A DNA stretch of 64,000 nucleotides from JAHBNG01 sp039028975 (GTDB taxonomy: Bacteria > Chloroflexota > Anaerolineae > Caldilineales > Caldilineaceae): positions 76,373-140,372 of the forward strand of contig JBCCHB010000018.1 of the NCBI GenBank assembly GCA_039028975.1. Reading direction: 5' to 3'. Below, piece after piece: positions 1 through 8,218 of this stretch (the first letter of the stretch is position 1; each line of letters starts with the position of its first letter). The position numbers were made by a program, and so were the translations under genes. The notes under the pieces were generated by a model, which made no database searches, had not been told where the DNA came from, and was given only the letters and a program-made list of their open reading frames with translations.

Positions 1-3000
1 TGGATATCTGTAATTCCAATGATTTCTTCTGTCTTCCTTTCCACTATGTTCGTTATAATTGTTGAGCATCTTTAAGAGTTCATGACGTACTTCAAGGTCA
101 GTTTCTACTAGCAATGAGAGGGCATTTATTGCCAGTAATCGTTCACTGTACATTGGCTCCCTGTACAGTGGCTCAGGTAGGCTTTCAATAATCGTTTGTC
201 GGATCTCCTCATCACTTGCCACCAGGTCAGAGAGGGCACTCACCGCCGAATACCTGACATAAGAATTGCCATCATTGAGCTTCTCTACGATAGCTTGTCG
301 GACCTCTGGGTCCGTGGCGACAAGTCCCGAAAGGGCCCTCACCGCCGCCCGCCTGACATCTTTATCATCATCGTTGAGTTTCTCCATGATCGCTTGTCGG
401 ATCTCCTCATCACTCGCCACCAAGCTAGAGGGGGCCCTCACCGCCCAAGACTTGACAGAGGAGGGGGCACTCACCCCCAAATACACGACCCTCGTTTGTC
501 GGATCTCCTCATCACTCGCCACCAGGCCAGAGAGGGCCCTCACCGCCGAATACCTGACATAAGAATTGCTATTATTGAGATTCTCGACGATAGCTTGTCG
601 GATCTCTGGATCCGTGGCGACAAGTCCTGAAAGGGCCCTCACCGCCGAATACCTGACATATTTATCATCGTCGTTGAGTTTTTCTATGATCGCTCGGCGA
701 AGCGGTGCTAACTCAGATTCAACCAACTGAGGTTCAACGTTTTCCAAAATTGGCTGAGTAAGATCTTGGTTATCTAACCCGGTGATTAGGAGGTTAAGGG
801 CATCTGCCTGACCGATGCGGGCCAAGTGGGTTAACGATGAAAGCGCTTTGTTTTGGAGGGTACGGATATCGCTTGTGTGGAGCGTTGAGGCGCTGACGAA
901 GAGTCTTTTTAGCAAATCTAGAGACAGACCGACGTTATCGGCCATGGAAGAACAGGCTAGAAAGAGATCCCGATGGAGAATCTTTTCATGCTCACTGCCC
1001 GCATCCAGGATGCGTTCCACAAATTCGGTAGCTTCTTCGTTGCGCTGCTCAATCACGCCTAGCTGCCCGGCACAGAGCAGAATCGGTTCCCGCCAGCGGG
1101 GCTTATGCAGGTGGGGTTGCAAGATTGTCCAGCGCTCATCGGGCTTCAGGCGGGCCAGGGCGCGCCCCGCAAAATATTCCTGAAAGGTGAGGTGCAAAAA
1201 GCCAAAGGCATCCCGTCCCCGCTCGGCCAGCAGCCCGGCAATGGCCCGCATGTCGTGGAGAAAAGCTTCGGCATCGTGCTTTGCCTCATCTTGGGCCTTG
1301 GGCGGGGCGTCTTTGGGCTCTTGGTGGCCTTCGTAGCGCAGGCAGATTTCAGCCAGGGCATCTTCCAGATCATGGCGGCGGGCGGTACCAGAAGAGCGGT
1401 GCTGCTGAAGCCAAAGGGCCAAATCCATGAGGTGGCGGATGGCTCGGTGGGGGTCAAAGCGGTCGGGCATGCTCTGGCGAGCACCGCGGGATCGCTCCTG
1501 CTCCCGGTTGTCGATGAGGGTGCGCACGTAGCGTTCATAGAGCTCCACTCGACGGTCGGGCAGCTTGCCCACCTGGCGGCGCAGAATGGCCAACATGGTC
1601 AGCAGCAGCGGATTGGCCGCCAGTTGTTCCACCGATGGGTTGGAGCGAATGTCGCCCAGCAGGTTCTCTTCCTCAATGGCCGCGTTCTGGAGTGCGGTAG
1701 GGCTTTCCCGTCCGGCGGCCCAAATCTCATAGGTGCGGCACCACTGGTGGGCAAATTGCTCCATCTCCTGGCGGCCAAAGTCGAGAACGGTCTCGTGAGG
1801 CAGGTCGCCGGGCAGCCGCGCCTCCCGATAGCCCACGACTCGGCTCGTCAGCACAAAGCGGTTGCCCCGACCCTGCCAATTCTGAATAAAGCTACCCGCC
1901 TGTTCGGCCACGTGCTGGCGCATGGGCGTCTCTAGCACCTCGTCCAACCCGTCCAGCAGCAGCAAGGCGCGTCCGCGGTTCAGGGCCTGGGTAAAGAGGG
2001 GGCCAAGGCCGGGCAGGCTGCGCCACTGCTCGTAGTAGATGGCCAAGAAGTCGGCCAAGGCAATACCGTCATCGTTGCGGCGACGGTAGTCATCATAGGC
2101 GGCCAGGGGCACAAAGATGGGCAACGTGTCGCCCACTGGGTTGCGGGCGTTGGTCAGGGCCAGATAGTGGAGCAGCGTACTCTTGCCCGAGCCTGGGTCG
2201 CCCAAAATCACCAATCCCCGCTGGGTGGGGTCGCTGATGGCTTCCGAGATGGAGCGCCGTTCCAGCCGCTTGATCTGCTCCTGGCGTTGCTGGCGCGCCT
2301 CATCCCGCCAGCGCTCCAGCCGCAGCGAGTCAAGGTGGGCAATGGCCTCTTCTCGCTCCAGTTCGCCCTCCATCTCCAACATGAAGCGACGCTCGTCCGC
2401 GCTGTAGGTGTCTGCGGCTTCTGGCACCTCGGCAATGGTCTTTAGCTCCACGTAGACCTCTTCCAGCTTCAGGGTCAGCGCATTCCCAGAGGGCGTAATA
2501 CCGCGGAAGGTGAGCATCTCAAACTGGTCGATGATAGTCTGGCGGTAGTTCTGCTCTAGCTGGTTGAATTCGGCTTCGGTTAGTTGGTCTTGGCGGGTGG
2601 GCAAACGAGCCGCGATCTGGGCCATCTGCTCATTGAATTGGCGGACGATCTCAACCATCTCGGAGGATGTGCTCTGGTTGACTGTAGCGTGCGGGCCAAT
2701 GGCAACATTTTGGCCATTGGTGATGCTGCCAACCTCGATCAGATCGCCCAACTCAGCTCGGCTGAGCACCGCCGCGCTCTCGTTGTAGCCAAGCTGAAGG
2801 ATGCTCAGATCCTGGGGCAGATTTTGTAGCTCGGTCAGAATAGCCCGGAGTAGATCCACTGCGTCCGTCTGTCCATCCACCACCGCGTCGGCCATCAGGT
2901 TGAGCCGCTCCAGTTCAGCCAGCGAGCGGCGAGCAACCTTCACCTCTTGGGCTTGCAGACGGGTCAGCGCGTTCATCTCTTCAGCCAATTCGCGCAGCGT

Positions 3001-3486
3001 TCCAATCTTGAGCGGCTCTTGCAGCAGCGGCTCCTCGGCCGCGGCCAAGTAAAAGGCCCCCACCATATCCTGGATCAGCGCGTCAGAGTCAGGTTTGTTG
3101 AGGTCGGCCACGGTCAGGCCGGCGGCGTCAAATTCGGCCCGCAGTTCGGCAAAGTCCAGTTCGGTCTCGGCAGAGGGAGCCAGCAGCTTGCGAAATTCGC
3201 CCAGCACAATCGGCTCCAGCAGCCAGCCCTGGGTCTTTTCCCAGATATCTTTGTACTCTGGAGGAAGGACTTCCCAATCCTTGACGGTGGCCAGGATGGC
3301 CGCGTGGGCCGCATTACGCAGGGCCGCGGTACGCTCGTCGTCTTCGCCAATGCGGGTGCGAATGGCGCGCGACGAGGCTCTGAGCAGCTCTGCTGCGTAG
3401 AGGGCCGCTAAGCCGCCAGCCGTGTTCGCGCTTACGTTTTGGATGAATTGGCTTACTTCTGGCGTAACTAAATTAAGGAACTCCAT
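1..3486 (-). CDS. NACHT-HEAT STAND NTPase (C-terminus beyond window)
   Basis: The frame is open from the ATG at 3486 to the left edge (1162 codons seen), so the C-terminus is missing. An N-terminal helical part (residues 1-270) ends in a VAIGPHATVNQ-type stretch often seen ahead of STAND cores. A pre-NACHT segment (LTFRGI, LEEVYVEL) follows, then the P-loop GDPGSGKST near residue 430 and Walker B LLLLDGLDE near residue 515. From about residue 915 come HEAT-like repeats with the core YVRYSAVRALSGLV. Known family: NACHT STAND ATPases are signal-sensing switches, and bacterial ones often act in phage defence or regulation; the HEAT part would be the sensor. No nuclease, TIR or protease effector domain is recognisable at the N-terminus, so the output is unknown. 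A toxin-antitoxin pair and an ATPase/nuclease-like gene lie just upstream on the same strand. Confidence 0.85.
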   Translation of the reverse strand, partial: MEFLNLVTPEVSQFIQNVSANTAGGLAALYAAELLRASSRAIRTRIGEDDERTAALRNAAHAAILATVKDWEVLPPEYKDIWEKTQGWLLEPIVLGEFRKLLAPSAETELDFAELRAEFDAAGLTVADLNKPDSDALIQDMVGAFYLAAAEEPLLQEPLKIGTLRELAEEMNALTRLQAQEVKVARRSLAELERLNLMADAVVDGQTDAVDLLRAILTELQNLPQDLSILQLGYNESAAVLSRAELGDLIEVGSITNGQNVAIGPHATVNQSTSSEMVEIVRQFNEQMAQIAARLPTRQDQLTEAEFNQLEQNYRQTIIDQFEMLTFRGITPSGNALTLKLEEVYVELKTIAEVPEAADTYSADERRFMLEMEGELEREEAIAHLDSLRLERWRDEARQQRQEQIKRLERRSISEAISDPTQRGLVILGDPGSGKSTLLHYLALTNARNPVGDTLPIFVPLAAYDDYRRRNDDGIALADFLAIYYEQWRSLPGLGPLFTQALNRGRALLLLDGLDEVLETPMRQHVAEQAGSFIQNWQGRGNRFVLTSRVVGYREARLPGDLPHETVLDFGRQEMEQFAHQWCRTYEIWAAGRESPTALQNAAIEEENLLGDIRSNPSVEQLAANPLLLTMLAILRRQVGKLPDRRVELYERYVRTLIDNREQERSRGARQSMPDRFDPHRAIRHLMDLALWLQQHRSSGTARRHDLEDALAEICLRYEGHQEPKDAPPKAQDEAKHDAEAFLHDMRAIAGLLAERGRDAFGFLHLTFQEYFAGRALARLKPDERWTILQPHLHKPRWREPILLCAGQLGVIEQRNEEATEFVERILDAGSEHEKILHRDLFLACSSMADNVGLSLDLLKRLFVSASTLHTSDIRTLQNKALSSLTHLARIGQADALNLLITGLDNQDLTQPILENVEPQLVESELAPLRRAIIEKLNDDDKYVRYSAVRALSGLVATDPEIRQAIVENLNNSNSYVRYSAVRALSGLVASDEEIRQTRVVYLGVSAPSSVKSWAVRAPSSLVASDEEIRQAIMEKLNDDDKDVRRAAVRALSGLVATDPEVRQAIVEKLNDGNSYVRYSAVSALSDLVASDEEIRQTIIESLPEPLYREPMYSERLLAINALSLLVETDLEVRHELLKMLNNYNEHSGKEDRRNHWNYRYP
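242..740 (-). repeat. 99-bp tandem repeats encoding HEAT units
   Basis: Repeat units begin at about 242, 341, 440, 542 and 641, each 99 bp (33 codons) except the degenerate unit 440-541, which is 102 bp. The units at 242 and 542 look about 90% identical at DNA level, including synonymous sites, which points to recent internal amplification. Each encodes a helix pair of the form YVRYSAVRALSGLV then a D-E-E/P-E-I-RQAI motif. The degenerate unit keeps the frame open but loses the consensus. Confidence 0.85.
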
Positions 3487-3493
3487 TGGATTG

Positions 3494-3502
3494 GTTATAC
3501 CA
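3494..3502 (-). promoter_or_regulatory. Extended -10 promoter of the NACHT gene, nearly leaderless
   Basis: On the minus strand TGG-TATAAC (3502-3494) is an extended -10 box, with only seven bases between it and the ATG at 3486. Transcription would start at or within two bases of the start codon. No Shine-Dalgarno sequence lies ahead of the ATG, which fits a leaderless message. Confidence 0.45.
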
Positions 3503-3587
3503 GTTTTGTCTCAATCGTCTCTCGATTTCAGCAAGGGGAAATAAGGCTCCCTTCTCTCATATGTGGAGGAAGGTTTGGGGATGGGGA

Positions 3588-3944
3588 CTACTCAATAAAC
3601 TGCCACGTATCGGATCCATCGAAGCGCCTGATAGGAATAGTTTCGATCTCCTTGTGACCGATCATACGGAAGTTGGCTGCAACCCTTGGCGTGTCGATCT
3701 TCTCCGTATTGGTGTAGTGGGTCATGCAGCCGCAGTTAGGACAGTGATGAAAATCGGTGGTTTCATCACCCCAGCGATAGGTAGCTGTTGATGTGGATTC
3801 GGTGGTGACGGTTACTTCTTCTGGAGCGTAGTATCCCCACAGTGCACCATAGCGATGGCAGATGGAGCAGTTGCAGCTCAATAGGGTTTCCGGGGCCTGG
3901 TTAACGGTAATTTTGACATTGCCACAGTGACAGGATAGCTTCAT
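3588..3944 (-). CDS. GFA-fold (CENP-V/GFA) zinc protein
   Basis: A 118-residue protein with the cysteine pattern of the GFA/CENP-V fold: CHCGNVKI near the N-terminus, CNCSIC in the middle and CPNCGCMTHY later. These are the two zinc-binding sites of glutathione-dependent formaldehyde-activating enzyme relatives. The family is broad and most small members have no proven reaction, so no substrate is assigned. The start at 3944 is chosen because AAGGAG lies nine bases upstream; a longer reading from 3983 would add 13 residues (ALWENQHKGD...) that do not look like part of the fold. It lies between the NACHT gene and the MazEF pair, with no tight coupling to either. Confidence 0.8.
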   Translation of the reverse strand: MKLSCHCGNVKITVNQAPETLLSCNCSICHRYGALWGYYAPEEVTVTTESTSTATYRWGDETTDFHHCPNCGCMTHYTNTEKIDTPRVAANFRMIGHKEIETIPIRRFDGSDTWQFIE

Positions 3945-4116
3945 TAGTCGGTCTCCTTTATGTTGGTTCTCCCAGAGAGCCACAAACTCCTCCCATGGTG
4001 AGATCGGTCTTCACGAGATGTAAGTATGGTTTCGAACTTGATGAATTCCCAGGTATAGACACCGTCGGACTTGCGAACCGAGATGGATTCGACTGCTTGG
4101 TAGTCATTTCCACGTG

Positions 4117-4464
4117 CTAGAGTCCAAGTACGAGCCGTAGACTGTCATCAACTTGGCTCATAACGGTCCAAGAAATCTCACTGACATATTCATCAAGCCA
4201 AGCTTTATCAATCGAGGAGATTTGTGTGATATTGATGACCGAATCTTTTGAAAGACCAGAGTCATGCCTTGAGAGGAAGATATTCCCTGGTAGCTCCTGA
4301 TAGCGAAGATTTGAGGTGAGAGAGAGGATGATAACTGTAGATAACCGGCTTTGATTGAAATGATCTTCTTGCACAACCAAAACTGGACGGCGATACCCAG
4401 GCTGTGAATCAAGAGGCTCACCTAAATCGGCCCACCAAATTTGACCACGCTGTAATGCTACCAC
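4117..4464 (-). CDS. MazF/PemK-type endoribonuclease toxin
   Basis: A 115-residue protein of the usual MazF length. It opens with the family hallmark RGQIWWADLGEP and continues with YRRPVLVVQED, the conserved region carrying the catalytic arginine, then a TVIILSLTSN strand and a SVINITQISSID segment. MazF toxins cut mRNA at short sequence motifs and are neutralised by their partner antitoxin. The start is a GTG that overlaps the antitoxin stop by seven bases, so translation is coupled and antitoxin comes first, the normal order. The cleavage motif cannot be predicted from sequence. Confidence 0.9.
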   Translation of the reverse strand: MVALQRGQIWWADLGEPLDSQPGYRRPVLVVQEDHFNQSRLSTVIILSLTSNLRYQELPGNIFLSRHDSGLSKDSVINITQISSIDKAWLDEYVSEISWTVMSQVDDSLRLVLGL

Positions 4465-4694
4465 TCAGCCTCTAGCAATTTCCGACGTGTTACGGCAGCG
4501 ATATCCTCTGGAAGACTAGTCTCTATTTGACGGCATGCGGCATTGATACGTTCCACAAGGTTTGCCTTGCGATGATTCTCAATATACTCGCGCAACGCTG
4601 CAGCATACAACTCACTACGGCTGATACCAAGCATACGAGCAAAATTGTTTGCGGTAACGAACAGTTCATCAGGTAGCGATATAGCTGTCTTCAT
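4458..4694 (-). CDS. Ribbon-helix-helix antitoxin (MazE-like)
   Basis: A 78-residue protein beginning MKTAISLPDELF, the beta-strand of a ribbon-helix-helix DNA-binding domain, followed by the two helices (ANNFARMLGISRSELYAAALREYI). The remaining 35 residues (INAACRQIETSLPED...) form the tail that would wrap the toxin. RHH antitoxins bind operator repeats in their own promoter and repress it, more strongly with toxin bound. The upstream sequence carries two direct repeats at 11-bp spacing inside the promoter spacer, as expected for such autoregulation. The gene overlaps the toxin by seven bases. Confidence 0.88.
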   Translation of the reverse strand: MKTAISLPDELFVTANNFARMLGISRSELYAAALREYIENHRKANLVERINAACRQIETSLPEDIAAVTRRKLLEAEW

Positions 4695-4729
4695 AATCGC
4701 AGTATAACTAAGGTATAACTATCTGTCAA
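4695..4729 (-). promoter_or_regulatory. mazEF promoter with direct-repeat operator; leaderless
   Basis: On the minus strand TTGACA (4729-4724), a 17-bp spacer and TATACT (4706-4701) form a near-perfect vegetative promoter. Only six bases separate the -10 box from the ATG at 4694, so the predicted start is the A of the start codon. Two copies of TAGTTATAC (plus strand 4713-4721 and 4702-4710), 11 bp apart, sit in the spacer and -10 and are the likely antitoxin operator. Confidence 0.75.
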
Positions 4730-4756
4730 GTAGAAACCAAATGGGTTCATCTACAT

Positions 4757-6658
4757 CTATATGATTTCTTCCCACAAGATCCGCTTCATACCGACGCTGA
4801 CTACGGCGAAAGTGTGTAGATGCAGGCTGCCCTGATTAGGTTTAGCAGCGTACTTCTTCAACAACGTTTGGCGATAGCTCTCCAACTGCTCTTTGGCGTC
4901 GGTCAACTCGGCCTTCACAGAATCGAGTTTCTTCAACTCGCTCTTGTCGGCCTCTTTGACCGCCTGTCCATCCATCTTTTGACGCTTGCCATCGACTTCT
5001 CTGGTTACTTTATTTAGCGGGAGGTATTTGAACTCAATTAACAAATCCACCAGCCCCCGGTTGTGCATCCCAGGCCGTACCAACATGAGCAGGTCCCCAT
5101 ACCGCTGCTCTAGCTCTGGCTCGGACTCCATCAAGTAGAGCTGATTGTTGTAAAGAAGAGTCATAAAGAGGGTCTTGACCGTCAGTTCGTTAAAGTGCCG
5201 CGCGTCCCGATTGTCGTAGACAGACAGCAGATTCTCTTCCACAAAGTGGCACAGTGGATCAATCGCTCCTTCGGTGAAGAGTTGGCCGGTGGCCTGCTTA
5301 CCCGCGGCAATCTTATCATTATCCTCGTTGACCATCTGAGCCAGAATGCGTTCAGCATAGAGCGTCCGCATGACGAGATTGGGTATTTCCAGAACGACGC
5401 TATTGCCGGGTCCATCAGCAGCGCTGGTCAATGCCCCCAGGTAACAGAGCAAGACGGCCAGCGAATCCTCTTGCATGGTCGAGTCGAAGAGATCGCTGGC
5501 ATTGAACTTGCGGCGTACTGTTTCCACGGCAATCGTCGACTCTTTGGAGAGAGCCTTTTCAATCAGCGCTTGCCCTTTTTTGAATTGACCGATATAGGCT
5601 AATTTGCTGTCATCCGGCACCAAATTCTGATCGATCATATGTTTCGGATAACTGCACTTCCATTGAAAATCTTTCAAGAAATAGAAAGTTAGGGTTGGAT
5701 TGTAAACCTTGGGGATATCAGCAGCCGAAATTCCATCCAGCGAGTAATCATCGACGAACCGAGACCCGTTGTAGTAATTTTCCAGCAGATGAATGATCTG
5801 GGCAATGTGAAAGTCAGGCATTTCACATGTATCAACAAGCTGTTGAGCCAAAAGAGTGACTTCAGCTTTGGTAAAGCCACACAACTCGTTTACTTTCGGG
5901 TGCCATGAGATATCCTCAAAGACATTGGCCCCACTCGTAACATCATTGAGCACAACTGGCGATACACCAGTCATAAAGATTCGGTCCAGTCCATCGCCCG
6001 ACCCCGCGCTCTTCAGGTTTTTGAAGAAGGTCTTGAATAGCCCTTCACCTTTAACAAGTCGGCTGTACCGCTCTTGATTTTCTTCCGGTCGATGCCCACC
6101 CAACAAGTTGACTTCTTCCAGTCGAGTACGAGAAGCCATCATTACTTCGTTTGCAAAGTTGTCGTATTCGTCAATAAATAGATAGAGCTGGTGGCCCGAT
6201 ATGTCGACCGCAGCAGTCAACGACTCAAAAGAAACCAGTGCATTATCCTCATCAATTTCGATTGGTGTATTAAGCTCTTTGTTGTAAAAGAGAAGAAAGC
6301 GTTTGATACGACTATTGATATGGCTGTTTAGAGATCGTTCAATGTCCTCAATCGTGCCATGAGAGGCAACCCGCGAGAAATCCCACCTCATAACCAGGTA
6401 TTTGTTGTGCAACGGGGTTGGTTCTTGTCCAATCTCCAGATGGCCAAAAAGACGCTCAAAGTCATCCTCTTTGGCAACATCGTAATAGTTCATGAGGGTA
6501 GAGAGCCATAAGCTCTTGCCAAAACGACGCGGTCGCATAAAGAGCAACTCTTTACCCCAATCTTCCATAAATGGGATGTAATGGGTGCGGTCCAAATAGA
6601 GGTAATCTTCGGTGATGATTTCAACGAAGTCGCGGCGGCCATATGGGAATTTGATCAT
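4757..6658 (-). CDS. AAA-ATPase-like / PD-(D/E)XK (DUF1703-type) protein
   Basis: A 633-residue protein with the layout of the AAA-ATPase-like plus PD-(D/E)XK family (PF09820/PF08011 style). The N-terminus IKFPYGRRDFVEIITEDYLYLDRT is typical, followed by a Walker-A-like MRPRRFGKSLWLS near residue 40 and a Walker-B-like LYLFIDEYDNF. The C-terminal part has GLVDLLIEFKYLPL, the D...E-x-K nuclease-fold signature. Members are common and often multicopy in Bacteroidota and Chloroflexota, mostly without assigned function; nuclease or mobile-element roles are proposed. A TTG-started reading from 6736 would add residues translated from a 77-bp repeat; the ATG at 6658 is preferred because TGGTATAAT ends nine bases before it. 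Confidence 0.85.
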   Translation of the reverse strand: MIKFPYGRRDFVEIITEDYLYLDRTHYIPFMEDWGKELLFMRPRRFGKSLWLSTLMNYYDVAKEDDFERLFGHLEIGQEPTPLHNKYLVMRWDFSRVASHGTIEDIERSLNSHINSRIKRFLLFYNKELNTPIEIDEDNALVSFESLTAAVDISGHQLYLFIDEYDNFANEVMMASRTRLEEVNLLGGHRPEENQERYSRLVKGEGLFKTFFKNLKSAGSGDGLDRIFMTGVSPVVLNDVTSGANVFEDISWHPKVNELCGFTKAEVTLLAQQLVDTCEMPDFHIAQIIHLLENYYNGSRFVDDYSLDGISAADIPKVYNPTLTFYFLKDFQWKCSYPKHMIDQNLVPDDSKLAYIGQFKKGQALIEKALSKESTIAVETVRRKFNASDLFDSTMQEDSLAVLLCYLGALTSAADGPGNSVVLEIPNLVMRTLYAERILAQMVNEDNDKIAAGKQATGQLFTEGAIDPLCHFVEENLLSVYDNRDARHFNELTVKTLFMTLLYNNQLYLMESEPELEQRYGDLLMLVRPGMHNRGLVDLLIEFKYLPLNKVTREVDGKRQKMDGQAVKEADKSELKKLDSVKAELTDAKEQLESYRQTLLKKYAAKPNQGSLHLHTFAVVSVGMKRILWEEII

Positions 6659-6667
6659 GATGACCAT

Positions 6668-6676
6668 ATTATACCA
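6668..6676 (-). promoter_or_regulatory. Extended -10 promoter of the AAA/PD-DExK gene
   Basis: TGG-TATAAT on the minus strand (6676-6668) is a consensus extended -10 box. The ATG at 6658 starts nine bases after it, leaving a leader of about three bases. The region where a -35 box would lie falls at the edge of the 77-bp repeat. Confidence 0.5.
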
Positions 6677-6697
6677 CAAACGAAGGCGGTATAAACG

Positions 6698-6774
6698 GCC
6701 AGAAAAGCTCTGACCTCTCTTCTTGGAATTTCCCAAAGTAGATTGGTCAAGAGTCGGGACAAGACTTTTCTAGC
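6698..6774. repeat. 77-bp palindromic element, family 1, copy A
   Basis: Bounded by gccagaaaag (6698-6707) and its inverse cttttctagc (6765-6774), with an internal gaatttccca block and GAGTCGGGACAAGAC near the right end. The same layout and exact length recur at 17844, 27938 and 43963. The ends extend into TATA-rich flanks (tataaacg on the left). It has no coding capacity and lies between the ATPase gene and the MalG-like gene. Confidence 0.8.
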
Positions 6775-6789
6775 AACATATTCTCGCCG

Positions 6790-7689
6790 CTAGCCTTTCA
6801 GACCAGTCAACGCAATACCCTTAATGATCTGGCGCTGAAAGACAAGGAAAACAATCATCAGTGGAATGGTGGAGAGGCTGGCCCCGGTCATGATCAATTC
6901 CCAGCTTGACGTGAACTCACCCTGGAAGAAGTTGAGGCCCACGGGCAGTGTGTAGAATTCTCGGCTGCTGGCGATGATGAGAGGCCAGAGGTAGGCATTC
7001 CAATTGCCGATAAAGTTGAAGATACAGAGGGCAGCAATTGCAGGCTTGACCAAGGGCATGGCAATGCGCCACCAGATGCCCAACTCATTCATACCGTCGA
7101 TGCGGGCTGCGTCCAGCAATTCGTTGGGAACGCCATCAAAGAATTGGCGCATAAGGAAGATGCCGGTGGCTGTGATGATGCCGGGAAACGCTAGTCCCCA
7201 ATATTGGGCTAGGCCCACATGCCAGTTCATCTGCACACTCATGGTATACCAGGGAATAATGAGCATCTCAGTTGGGATCATCAACGTAGCTAGAATGCCA
7301 ATAAAGATGATGTTCTTGCCTGGAAAAGTAAACTTATTGAGCGTATAGCCGACCAGTGAGTCAAAGATGGCCACGCCGAGGGTTGTGAAGCAGGCAATAA
7401 TAAGGCTATTAAGGTACCAGCGTCCAAAGGACGTTGTCTGAAGGACAGCGGTATAGTTAGCTAGCGTTGGATTCTCTGGCAGGAAGGTAAATTTGACCAA
7501 TTCTGGTGGTGGTTTCACACTAGTCAATAACATCCACAAAAACGGAACAATCATAAAGATGGCACCGAGTGACAGAAGCAGATATGATGTTGCATCCCAA
7601 CCGGAGAATGACGATGTTCGACGTGTCGAACTCCCTACCAATTGATCGACAATTTGTACCCTCTGTTCAGTGGTGCTTTCGACTGTCAT
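6790..7689 (-). CDS. Sugar ABC transporter permease, MalG/LacG type
   Basis: A 299-residue inner-membrane protein with an N-terminal cytoplasmic tail of about 30 residues, then six predicted membrane helices (first LLLSLGAIFMIVPFLWMLL). The EAA loop that contacts the ATPase is ELLDAARIDGMNELGIWWRIAMPL. These are the marks of the second permease of CUT1 carbohydrate importers. The matching MalF-like permease (11364-12269) and receptor (12379-13701) lie upstream on the same strand, but a 3.2-kb block bounded by repeats separates them. No ATPase gene is present; CUT1 systems often share one MsmK-like ATPase encoded elsewhere. The sugar cannot be inferred. Confidence 0.93.
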   Translation of the reverse strand: MTVESTTEQRVQIVDQLVGSSTRRTSSFSGWDATSYLLLSLGAIFMIVPFLWMLLTSVKPPPELVKFTFLPENPTLANYTAVLQTTSFGRWYLNSLIIACFTTLGVAIFDSLVGYTLNKFTFPGKNIIFIGILATLMIPTEMLIIPWYTMSVQMNWHVGLAQYWGLAFPGIITATGIFLMRQFFDGVPNELLDAARIDGMNELGIWWRIAMPLVKPAIAALCIFNFIGNWNAYLWPLIIASSREFYTLPVGLNFFQGEFTSSWELIMTGASLSTIPLMIVFLVFQRQIIKGIALTGLKG

Positions 7690-8120
7690 CTGCGAATACC
7701 TTCTTTGTCTTAGGTAATGAGGTGGTATACTAGGGTTGTGTCAAAATGGGAAATTACGCTTCAATTGTACTGCGTTATGCGTTCGCTAACAACCGTTATG
7801 TAAATACCCGTTCTATGAACAGTCGACAGCCATACATGATAGCCCAAATGGTGAGCGAAAGAATGACTAAAAATAATGCCATGAGCATGACTAGATACAG
7901 AATATCAAGTAAAACCATTGATTGCAAGAAGGAGTGAGATCCTGAATCTTCTAAGCCGATCTACGAGAATAGTAGGCACATTTATCACATTTCTTTTCGA
8001 CAATAATTACTTCAACCATAGTTACATTGTGTGGAAGATCTCGGTTGGGCATCGAACGTATCAGCTATTGTGGCGTGTGATCTTTCCAAACGGTCATTAG
8101 CTTGGTGTCGGCGGTATTAC
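7690..8120. other. AT-rich gap inside the ABC operon
   Basis: 431 bases without a confident gene lie between the MalG-like start and the first 86-bp element. The stretch is clearly AT-richer than the flanking transport genes. The only coding candidate is the 40-codon membrane-peptide reading frame at 7796-7918. No terminator with a U-tract was recognised. Confidence 0.5.
7796..7918 (-). CDS. Possible small single-span membrane peptide
   Basis: A 40-residue frame starting ATG at 7918 and ending TAA, encoding MVLLDILYLVMLMALFLVI followed by more hydrophobic residues and a basic C-terminal tail (CRLFIERVFT). This is a plausible one-helix membrane peptide on the operon strand. No convincing ribosome site precedes it and no family is recognised, so it may be chance. 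Confidence 0.25.
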   Translation of the reverse strand: MVLLDILYLVMLMALFLVILSLTIWAIMYGCRLFIERVFT

Positions 8121-8206
8121 TTTAGGAACGGGAATTAAATAACTTGGTCATTTGATGGGGCGAAACCCGATTGAAACGCGCAAGTTATTTACGACTCATT
8201 CCTTAG
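8121..8206 (+). repeat. 86-bp palindromic element, family 2, left border copy
   Basis: It begins tttaggaacggg and ends actcattccttag, with inner inverted arms taaataacttg and caagttattta around a loop carrying cgattgaaacgcg. It is nearly identical in length and sequence to the copy at 17931-18016, and appears inverted at 11253-11342. Flanking ggcggt and accgcc extend the symmetry here. It forms the left edge of the four-gene cassette. Confidence 0.8.
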
Positions 8207-8218
8207 CATGACCGCCGC

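Noticed and set aside
196..630. Plus-strand reading frames with repeated histidine/arginine-rich units
   Set aside because: They are antisense readings of the 99-bp HEAT-coding repeats of the minus-strand NACHT gene; the periodicity comes from that gene.
1105..1935. Long plus-strand frame of 276 codons
   Set aside because: It lies entirely antisense to the NACHT region, where the minus strand encodes a clear P-loop ATPase; it has no recognisable motif.
3945..4116. Coding-like minus-strand sequence (VESISVRKSDGVYTWEF) between MazF and the GFA gene
   Set aside because: It has no start codon in frame and stops just before the GFA ribosome site; it may be a remnant but no family could be named.
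6659..6736. 26-residue N-terminal extension of the AAA/PD-DExK protein (SKKRGQSFSGRLYRLR)
   Set aside because: These residues are translated from the 77-bp repeat element and the promoter lies within the extension, so it cannot be normal coding sequence.
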